Shown here: positions 26,578 through 33,050 of the stretch, piece by piece
How positions within the stretch are numbered: position 1 is the first letter of the stretch
How the letters are laid out: every line of letters starts with the position of its first letter
From: CAG-791 sp002390025
GTDB lineage: Bacteria > Bacillota > Clostridia > Lachnospirales > Lachnospiraceae
NCBI GenBank assembly: GCA_946543465.1
Contig: CAMNLR010000138.1
Location: 1-52,404 of the forward strand
DNA: 52,404 bases
Reading direction: 5' to 3'
Notes under the pieces: generated by a model
The model's input: only the letters and a program-made list of their open reading frames with translations
Database searches by the model: none
What the model was told of the DNA's origin: nothing
Position numbers and translations under genes: made by a program

Positions 26578-29226
26578 TCATCCGGCGGACTGCTCTCCTG
26601 AAACCGCGAAGTGGGGCAGATGCCAAAAGCTTACGGGCAGGCCTGCCAGGATGGGCTGCAGGGAACGGTCGGCAATGACGTTGTCATATTTTCTCTCCTG
26701 CACAAGAGCGCGCAGGTCTGTTTCCTCCCGCAGGCGGACATGGTCCGTGTTCTGCAGGTCGGGTGTCATCATGAAAAATCCGGCGCTGTCCGCCTGCATG
26801 CCTTTTGGGCGAAGGCTGGTGCAGATGGTGTCCGCCAATACCTGCTGGTGGACGACCAGGGTCTTTCCGGCCGGGATTGCAGCTGTGAATCTGTCAAGAA
26901 TGCTGCCGGCATCGGGGATGCAGTATTCCCAGGGCGTTCCGAATTCTTCCTGCAACCATTTGGCAGCCGCCATTCCCGCGGGCGACAGAACAATATTTTT
27001 CTCGACACCCGCAAGCCTGTGCAGATCTTCCACTCTGCTTCCGGCACCGCAGCAGATGATCTCCCCGTATCCCATCTGTCTGATCCTGCTCCGCAGATCC
27101 TGCTCTGACAGAATCCCGGCAAAATCGAGGGGAGAATAGCCCCAGATACCGATTGCGCGGGCAGACTCTGCGGATGCGCCTGCAGCCGTGGATGTACCTG
27201 CAGGTGTGGTTGTACCTGCAGCTGAGGATACGCCTGCAGCTTCGGATGCGCCTGAAGCTGCGGATGTGCCTGCAGCTGAGTATGCGCCGTCACCGGCTGC
27301 GCTTTCCTGTCCGTCCTGCCGGCGGCAGAAAGTTTTGACAAGAGCCAGATAAGTCTTTTCCAGTCCCCTGTCGTAGTATTCCATGCCGTCCGTGTCCACG
27401 CCGATGACAGGAAGGCCTGTTTTTTTCTCCGCCATGCGGCAGAGGGCTCGGTAATCGGTCCCGATCACGGCGGGGACAGGTGTGCCGACAATGGCGGCAA
27501 AGGAGGCGGGGATCATCTGTGCCGCGTCGGCCAGCTTCTCCACCAGTTTGTCGTCCCGCCCCAGGATGGCATCCATGTCCCGCAGTCCGGCACTGAAAAC
27601 GGCACTCTGGCTTCCGAACCACCGGGGCTCGTCAAAGCCGCAGATATTGCCGGTGCATCCGCCCGCATCACAGATGACACAGATTCCGCCCATATCGTAG
27701 AGGACGGAGACGGCGCCGGACTGGTCCGGTGCAAAAGGGGTCGTAAAACGGCGGAAGCCGACAGGGGCCGATGCGCCATCGAAGAGCTCCGCCCTTCCCA
27801 CAGCGCAGGCAGGACGAACATTGTCCGCAGCGCCCAGGGACACATCGGAAGAATAGCTTCCTCTGCTGCCCGTCTCCATGGCTTTTTTCAGAGCTCTGTA
27901 AAGTCCGGTGACCGCCCTGTAGCCGAAGGGCTGCACATCGGTGATCCACTGGACGTTTGCCGCCTCGGGGTGGTACCAGGCGGCATCCCGGCCGATGCAG
28001 ATGGTTACGCCGGAGGCAGCATCCTCCTCCCTGCCGTAGTGGAGCATGGAGGGATGGAGATTTGAATAAATACGTGTCCGGGGGCTGAGTCTGTCCAGAA
28101 TGCCAAGCCAGACATAACTGTCCTTGTTGACCGTGCCGAAGATCTCGCGGACCTCAAAGCCCTGGCGGACAAGGGCACAGGCCAGTTCAAAGGGATTTCC
28201 GTTCATGGCCTCGCCGACGGAAAAAACAGCGTCGGGGAAGGCTGCCCGGAAGGCGTCTACAGCCTCTTCCGCCTCTTTTTTGTAGGGGGAATCGTCGAAC
28301 TGTGTCTGCAGGACCCTGCCCAGGGCAGCATACTGCGCTTCGATCCTGTCGATCTGGTAGAAGCGGCTCAACTCGATGAAGGGGATCCCCAGTCTCTCCT
28401 GCAGATCATAGGCCGCGGGCCTGGCCTCCGGGTTCAGTACAATATTGAAATTGGCCTCCGCCATTTCCTGGAAGGCATCATAGTCGGGACATGCGCCGAT
28501 CTGACGGATCCTGCGGACACCTGCCTGACCCAGGACCGGCAGCAGTTCACTCCCTGTATAGGAGCCGTTCCCGCCGTCTGCGGCATTCCACTCAGAACTT
28601 CCCTCCAGGGGAGCGAAAAAGCCCAGCAGATTGACTGAAGATGCTCTCTTCTTCCTGGGCTCCAGGAGTTCGTAGATGGACTGGCGGACATGCACCATGG
28701 GGGGCTTTCTGCCCTCTCTGGTGAGAGCATACATGTAACAGGGCTGTACACGGACACCGGGGACCTTTTCCTGGGCCCGGCGGCAGATGCGCTCCATATC
28801 CGTTCCCAGCAGGGCGTCCACACAGGTGATACAGATCATGACAACTCTGGGACGTCTGCCCTGCTGCTCAAGACCGCGGCAGAGTTCCGCGACGGCCCGG
28901 GGAATTTTTTTCAGATGGCGGCCCGTGACAAGATCCGTCTCATCCATGGTGAGGTAGAAAAAACGGTCCTCATAGCCGGGCATGCGGCTGATGGCAGAGG
29001 TATTTCTGCCGCAGCAGCCGGGGGAGACGATCAGCATGACGGAGCCCGGGACAGCCAGGCCGGCGCGCTTGACACCGTATCCCTCCGCACCCGGCGAGTT
29101 GAAGGCCAGCGTCGCGGGCGAGCTGTAGATCAGATGGCTTGTGGATACCAGCTCCCGGGGAATGTCACTGCTCCCCCTGGCGGTAAGTTCCGCAGCAGTG
29201 TAATAGACAGGTTTTTCTGTTCGCAT
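26578..29226 (-). CDS. Fused double nitrogenase component 1-like protein (system B)
   Basis: An 882-residue fusion of two component-1-like modules. Module 1 (about 1-470) has SPGCCGRN and ICITCVDALLGTD and matches the 506-residue system A protein. Module 2 (about 489-882) has YDMGGICVICDAGGCTGN, corresponding to the HDPSGC region of the 413-residue system A protein. An Ala/Ser/Gly/Thr insertion at about 643-689, coded by 18-bp repeats, sits inside module 2 at the point where the system A protein has its own insertion. It is therefore a NifDK-like pair in one chain. The NifH-like gene 123 bp upstream is the probable electron donor. The ATG at 29226 has only a distant AAGGA. Cofactor and substrate unknown. 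Confidence 0.82.
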   Translation of the reverse strand: MRTEKPVYYTAAELTARGSSDIPRELVSTSHLIYSSPATLAFNSPGAEGYGVKRAGLAVPGSVMLIVSPGCCGRNTSAISRMPGYEDRFFYLTMDETDLVTGRHLKKIPRAVAELCRGLEQQGRRPRVVMICITCVDALLGTDMERICRRAQEKVPGVRVQPCYMYALTREGRKPPMVHVRQSIYELLEPRKKRASSVNLLGFFAPLEGSSEWNAADGGNGSYTGSELLPVLGQAGVRRIRQIGACPDYDAFQEMAEANFNIVLNPEARPAAYDLQERLGIPFIELSRFYQIDRIEAQYAALGRVLQTQFDDSPYKKEAEEAVDAFRAAFPDAVFSVGEAMNGNPFELACALVRQGFEVREIFGTVNKDSYVWLGILDRLSPRTRIYSNLHPSMLHYGREEDAASGVTICIGRDAAWYHPEAANVQWITDVQPFGYRAVTGLYRALKKAMETGSRGSYSSDVSLGAADNVRPACAVGRAELFDGASAPVGFRRFTTPFAPDQSGAVSVLYDMGGICVICDAGGCTGNICGFDEPRWFGSQSAVFSAGLRDMDAILGRDDKLVEKLADAAQMIPASFAAIVGTPVPAVIGTDYRALCRMAEKKTGLPVIGVDTDGMEYYDRGLEKTYLALVKTFCRRQDGQESAAGDGAYSAAGTSAASGASEAAGVSSAAGTTTPAGTSTAAGASAESARAIGIWGYSPLDFAGILSEQDLRSRIRQMGYGEIICCGAGSRVEDLHRLAGVEKNIVLSPAGMAAAKWLQEEFGTPWEYCIPDAGSILDRFTAAIPAGKTLVVHQQVLADTICTSLRPKGMQADSAGFFMMTPDLQNTDHVRLREETDLRALVQERKYDNVIADRSLQPILAGLPVSFWHLPHFAVSGEQSAG
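27160..27296. repeat. 18-bp in-frame repeats in fused nitrogenase-like gene
   Basis: Repeated CCTGCAGCTGNGGATGYG-type units encode the Ala-Gly-Ser/Thr insertion of module 2. The expansion keeps the frame. Confidence 0.8.
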
Positions 29227-29271
29227 GTATGATTACTATCCTTAACCTTAATGATAATCCGGCAGAATATT

Positions 29272-29290
29272 TCCGGAATCTTATTCCGGA
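29272..29290. promoter_or_regulatory. Perfect TCCGGAAT palindrome between operon genes
   Basis: TCCGGAAT-CTT-ATTCCGGA lies in the 123-bp gap between the system B NifH-like gene and the fused gene. A related palindrome lies at 30164-30178, and an imperfect one at 30356-30377. It may be a protein site or an RNA processing hairpin; there is no clear T-run for a terminator. Confidence 0.4.
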
Positions 29291-29349
29291 CTGCTCTTTC
29301 CCGGGCTTGCATACTGTTCAGGCCCGGCGAGCATGAGCCTCCGGATATT

Positions 29350-30105
29350 TCACTTTTTTTCTTCCATAAGTTTTCGGGCAAGTTCCAGGAAGGTGCGGCT
29401 CACAGGCAGGTCAGGATCGGCCTCCACCGTCGTCATGCCGCGGTCTTCACAGCGAGTGATATCATCACTTCGCGGGACTTCTCCAATGATCTCCAGCCCC
29501 TTGGAATCCGCAAAAGCGCGGACCTTCTCGTCCTCTCCGACCACATTGCGGTGATTGAGGATGACGCCGCGAAGGCGGGCGTAACTTCTGTCCGCAAAGT
29601 TCTCCACCGCACAGGCAATATTATTGGCGGCATAGAGGGCCATCTTTTCACCGGAGGTGACGATCAGCACTTCCTCCGCGTAGCCCTCCCGGATGGGAGC
29701 GGCAAAGCCGCCGCAGACGACATCCCCGAGGACATCGTAGAGAACGACATCCGGTTTCCAGGTCTCGAACAGGCGCAGATCCTCCAGCAGCTGGAAGGTC
29801 GCAATGATCCCTCTGCCCGCACAGCCCAGGCCAGGGGTCGGACCGCCGGTCTCGATACAGAGGATTCCGCCGAAACCGATCCTGGAAATATCTTCCAGTG
29901 TCTCGGGATCTTCGTCCTCTTCCCGCAGGTAGTTCATGACAGGGCGCAGGGGCTGCCCGCCCAGCAGATTGATGGTGGAATCCGCTTTGGGGTCGCATCC
30001 GATCTGGATCACTCGTTTGCCCAGTGTTGCGAATGCCGCTGCCAGATGGCTTGTGACTGTGGATTTGCCGATGCCGCCTTTACCGTAAATGGCGATTTTA
30101 ATCAT
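29350..30105 (-). CDS. NifH-like iron-protein ATPase (system B)
   Basis: A 251-residue NifH-family ATPase, first gene of the eleven-gene operon. It has GKGGIGKS (8-15), IGCDPKADST, Cys95 (GLGCAGR) and Cys131 (GDVVCGGF), the ligands of a subunit-bridging 4Fe-4S cluster. It would power the fused component-1-like protein downstream. It is clearly paralogous to the 271-residue protein at 20036 but diverged, so the two sets are not a recent duplication. The ATG at 30105 follows AAAGGAGTCTTTTTT, part of a terminator-like hairpin that may hide this ribosome binding site. Confidence 0.9.
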   Translation of the reverse strand: MIKIAIYGKGGIGKSTVTSHLAAAFATLGKRVIQIGCDPKADSTINLLGGQPLRPVMNYLREEDEDPETLEDISRIGFGGILCIETGGPTPGLGCAGRGIIATFQLLEDLRLFETWKPDVVLYDVLGDVVCGGFAAPIREGYAEEVLIVTSGEKMALYAANNIACAVENFADRSYARLRGVILNHRNVVGEDEKVRAFADSKGLEIIGEVPRSDDITRCEDRGMTTVEADPDLPVSRTFLELARKLMEEKK

Positions 30106-30145
30106 AAAAAAGACTCCTTTATGCGCACGGGACGCAAAAGGAGCC
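30106..30145 (-). promoter_or_regulatory. Terminator-like hairpin covering the nifH-like ribosome binding site
   Basis: In minus-strand RNA, GGCUCCUUUUGCG pairs with CGCAUAAAGGAGUC: nine pairs including one G-U, one bulge, then four pairs, with a 7-base loop. Six U follow and the AUG comes next. The 3' arm contains the Shine-Dalgarno AAAGGAG. It could be an attenuator, a translational switch, or simply the terminator of the gene upstream. Confidence 0.75.
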
Positions 30146-30310
30146 TTTCTTTGCAAAACAATGCCGGAATAATTCCGGACATACTGCTGACAGAGATCAT
30201 CCAATGACCCGGGAAATGAAAGGATCCGGGGACTTGTCCGTCTCTCCTGCAGTACATGTTCTGTCAGGCTCTTTCGGGTCGAAACGCATGCTTCCCGTCA
30301 GGTTGACAGT
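30146..30310 (-). promoter_or_regulatory. Structured leader of the hyp/nitrogenase-like operon
   Basis: The leader shows mutually exclusive pairings. The segment at 30260-30267 (CUGACAGA) can pair with CUGUCA at 30304-30309 or with UCUGUCAG at 30187-30194. GCAAA near 30154 can pair with the 5' arm of the final hairpin, a possible but weak antiterminator. CCGGAATTATTCCGG at 30178-30164 forms another hairpin. I do not recognise a known riboswitch class and find no convincing promoter. Confidence 0.4.
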
Positions 30311-30390
30311 AAAATGTATTTGATTCAGTTTTTGATCAAGCCGCTTGTCTTCTGTTCCGGAATATCTGTTTTTTCCGGCATGTACAGATC

Positions 30391-31998
30391 TTATTTCCTG
30401 CCGCGGAGAGAGGTGGCAATCTTGGCTGCCAGGACGGCGTTGTTGAGCAGGAATGCCTTCTGAGATTCCATACTCTCTTTGCCGAGGTACTCTCTGATGC
30501 GGCCCATCATGTAACCGGTGATCGCTTTGCCCTGGACGTTGTTCTTCTCAACATCGTGCATAGCTTCGCCGACAGCCATACGGGTCTTGACGGGATCGAG
30601 CTCATACTCCTTGGGAACAGGGTTCACGACCAGAACACCGCCGGGGATGCCCATCTTGGCCTTGATCTTCATGACCTCTGCCAGCTCGGTGGGAGTATCC
30701 ATACGATAGGTGAGACGGAATCCGCTGCCGCGGACCATGTACTCGGGCATGCGGTCTGTGCCGTAGCCGATGACCGGAACACCCTTTGTCTCGAGGTATT
30801 CCATGGTCAGGTTCAGATCCAGGATCGGCTTTGTACCGGAACATACGACCATAACAGCATTGTTGGCCAGGGACTCGAGGTCGGTGGAGATATCCATGGA
30901 CTTCTCCGCGCCGATCTGGGCGCCGCCGATACCGGAACCGCAGGCAACAACACAGCCGACCATGGCTGCTGCAGAAACAGCTGCCGCGATCGTCATAACG
31001 CCGTCGGCTCTCTTGGCCAGAAGGATCGGGATATCTCTTGCGGAGGCCTTGAAGATCGAGCCGCGCTTGTTCTCCAGATAATAAATCTCATCATCCGTCA
31101 GACCGATGTGGATGACGCCGTTGATAATAGCGACAAATGCGGGGCAGGCTCCGTTATCCCTGACGGTCTTCTGCATAGCTTTTGCAAAATCGTAGATTCC
31201 GGGATAGATCATGCCGCCGAAAGTAGCAGCGCTTTCTATAATAACGACGGGCTTGCCGGCATCGATGGCATGCTGAACCTCATCGGAGAAGACGATATAA
31301 CTCTTGGCAGCGTCATCGATCTCGATCTCCTGAAGCATATCCTCATCTGCTGCGGAAGCTTCCTCGTGGACTGCGGAGAACATTTCGACAAAGAGCATCC
31401 ATGCATTGATATTGTCATGGAAATCCGGTGTTGCGATCAGATCGCCGTCGTCAGAGAAGAGATAGCTTGTGGAAGGCTCATAAAGATCATCATCCATGGG
31501 AAGATCTTCCAGCTCATCGCTGTCAACCTTTTCCGCCCAGGACATATCCATCAGCTGCTCTGTCTCTACGCCGAACCATCCGTTTGCGAAAACATACAGC
31601 TTGCTGACACGTCCGCCGTTGCCGATCATCGAGCCGCGGATGGTCTGGTAAACATCATCTTCGTCTTCGAAGAAAGCAATGATATTCTCAGCAGCGTCTT
31701 CGGGGCTGATTCCCTCTACGCCGACATGATTAGAGGTAATTGCAATGGAAACATTGCTCATGACGACCTGCTCAGCGGCATCGCGCATGGCAATAAGATT
31801 TGTAAAAAATGCGCGGTCACGCAGAAGACTGACCATGACCTCGGCAGGAATGTAGGACTCTTCAGAATCCATAAGGCCTGCATATTCTTCCTGAATATCA
31901 TGTGATCCCATGCGAATCAGTTCTTCCACGCTGAACGGATTTTCCATGTAATAGGCAGATCCAAATTTCTTAAAAAAATCAGATGCTATCTGTCCCAT
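30391..31998 (-). CDS. PsuG-like pseudouridine-5'-phosphate glycosidase with unknown N-terminal domain
   Basis: A 535-residue fusion. From about residue 233 it is a full PsuG-type domain, an enzyme that reversibly splits pseudouridine 5'-phosphate into uracil and ribose 5-phosphate. The catalytic residues Glu31, Lys93, Asp149 and Lys166 that I recall for E. coli PsuG correspond to Glu255, Lys317, Asp373 and Lys390, each at an offset of 224. The metal-site His of GGVHRGA is Gln361 (GGAQIGAE). The first 230 residues form an acidic, cysteine-free domain I do not recognise. GGGAGGCGATT precedes the ATG; the promoter at 32128-32156 serves it. No psuK lies beside it. Confidence 0.85.
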   Translation of the reverse strand: MGQIASDFFKKFGSAYYMENPFSVEELIRMGSHDIQEEYAGLMDSEESYIPAEVMVSLLRDRAFFTNLIAMRDAAEQVVMSNVSIAITSNHVGVEGISPEDAAENIIAFFEDEDDVYQTIRGSMIGNGGRVSKLYVFANGWFGVETEQLMDMSWAEKVDSDELEDLPMDDDLYEPSTSYLFSDDGDLIATPDFHDNINAWMLFVEMFSAVHEEASAADEDMLQEIEIDDAAKSYIVFSDEVQHAIDAGKPVVIIESAATFGGMIYPGIYDFAKAMQKTVRDNGACPAFVAIINGVIHIGLTDDEIYYLENKRGSIFKASARDIPILLAKRADGVMTIAAAVSAAAMVGCVVACGSGIGGAQIGAEKSMDISTDLESLANNAVMVVCSGTKPILDLNLTMEYLETKGVPVIGYGTDRMPEYMVRGSGFRLTYRMDTPTELAEVMKIKAKMGIPGGVLVVNPVPKEYELDPVKTRMAVGEAMHDVEKNNVQGKAITGYMMGRIREYLGKESMESQKAFLLNNAVLAAKIATSLRGRK

Positions 31999-32430
31999 AA
32001 TCGCCTCCCTCGAAAAAGCCGATGCTTACGGAAATGCCATTTTTCTATAAACGCGGCAAAACCACTCTGTGTTGAGAATTCCTGTTCCGCAGAGCATCAT
32101 TGACAGTAGATTAACATTACTTTTTTTATTATATAGTCAAGAGCGTTCTTTTTCAATGCAAGTTTTCTATGAATATATACTTTTATACTAAATCATTGGC
32201 CTGTACTGCCTCTACTTTGTGCGCTTGTGACAAATTATAACATGAAACTGTACAAATATATGCATTCCGTACAATATCTTTCGGAAGGAATAAGCCGATG
32301 GAGCTTCAAAAGGAAGTTATGATAAAAGAATGGTTATGATGAAAGGACGTTTATGATGAATCCCTTCCTCATCATGGCCGTCCCTTTCGAGACTCGGAAA
32401 GGCCCCCTGCCTTATTCTCCCGACTTCCAG
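31999..32430. other. Intergenic region upstream of PsuG fusion
   Basis: This 432-bp gap contains the minus-strand promoter at 32128-32156 and an approximately 120-base leader for the PsuG fusion. The remainder, to the metallophosphoesterase stop, is A/T-rich with short imperfect repeats around GGTTATGATGAAAGGA near 32315-32360. No gene or terminator is clear. Confidence 0.6.
32128..32156 (-). promoter_or_regulatory. Sigma-A promoter for the PsuG fusion
   Basis: On the minus strand the -35 TTGAAA (32156-32151) and the -10 TATAAT (32133-32128) are 17 bp apart. Transcription would begin near 32121. Confidence 0.85.
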
Positions 32431-33030
32431 TCAGTCAACATCTATATAATAGTATTCACTGGCATTGATCATGCGTGTCCCGCTCTCGTGGACAAGTTCA
32501 CGCTGAAAATGTCCATAACTCTTGTGAACATGTCCGTGGAACATGAATTTTGGCCGTACGGTATTGAGAAATGTATTAAAACAGACAAATCCTCTGTGGG
32601 GCAGGTCCTCCAGATCTCCCCAGCCTCTGGCCGGAGCATGGGTGACGAGAATGTCGACCCCGCCGTAGAGGATGGACTTCAGCCTTGCCTTGAAAGCCCG
32701 CTTTCTCATCTCTGCTTCTGTATACATGCAGGGGCCGTCTTTATAGCGAAATGAACCGCCCAGTCCCAGGATCCGCAGCCCCTTGTACCGAACGATCTTA
32801 TCCTCGATACACTCGCACCCCTCGGGCGGATTTTTCAGGTAGATCCCATCGTGATTGCCATGTATATACATAAGGGGACAATGGGCAAAAGTCACCAGAA
32901 ATTCCAGATAGCGGGGATTGAGGTCTCCGCATGAAATGATCAGTCCGACATCCTCGAGCCTTGCCGGCTCAAAGAAATCCCAGAGCGTCTTCGATTCTGT
33001 ATCGGCAATCACCAGTATTTTCACTGCCAT
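32431..33030 (-). CDS. Metallophosphoesterase family protein
   Basis: A 199-residue calcineurin-like phosphoesterase. Motifs in order are VIADTES, SCGDLNPRYLEF, IHGNHDG, THAPARGWGD and HGHVHKSYG. The first motif reads DTE instead of DxH, so the usual His metal ligand is missing, while the other ligands are intact. It may therefore use one metal or have altered chemistry. The substrate is unknown. GGGGGGAAAAA precedes the ATG, 20 bp after the BMP-domain gene, so the two are probably co-transcribed. Confidence 0.85.
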   Translation of the reverse strand: MAVKILVIADTESKTLWDFFEPARLEDVGLIISCGDLNPRYLEFLVTFAHCPLMYIHGNHDGIYLKNPPEGCECIEDKIVRYKGLRILGLGGSFRYKDGPCMYTEAEMRKRAFKARLKSILYGGVDILVTHAPARGWGDLEDLPHRGFVCFNTFLNTVRPKFMFHGHVHKSYGHFQRELVHESGTRMINASEYYYIDVD

Positions 33031-33050
33031 TTTTTCCCCCCCGGTTCTTT

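Noticed and set aside
15860..30105. Nitrogen-fixation (nif) cluster
   Set aside because: There is no nifB, nifE or nifN, and the component-1-like proteins lack recognisable FeMo-cofactor ligands; only the fold and iron-protein motifs are shared.
15860..30105. Ordinary [NiFe]- or [FeFe]-hydrogenase operon
   Set aside because: No hydrogenase large or small subunit, HypA/B or HydE/G is encoded in the window; only parts of the maturation systems are present.
30310..30340. Promoter for the hyp/nitrogenase-like operon (TTGATC with TACATT)
   Set aside because: The -10 matches only four of six positions and the spacer is 15 bp; too weak to report as a feature.
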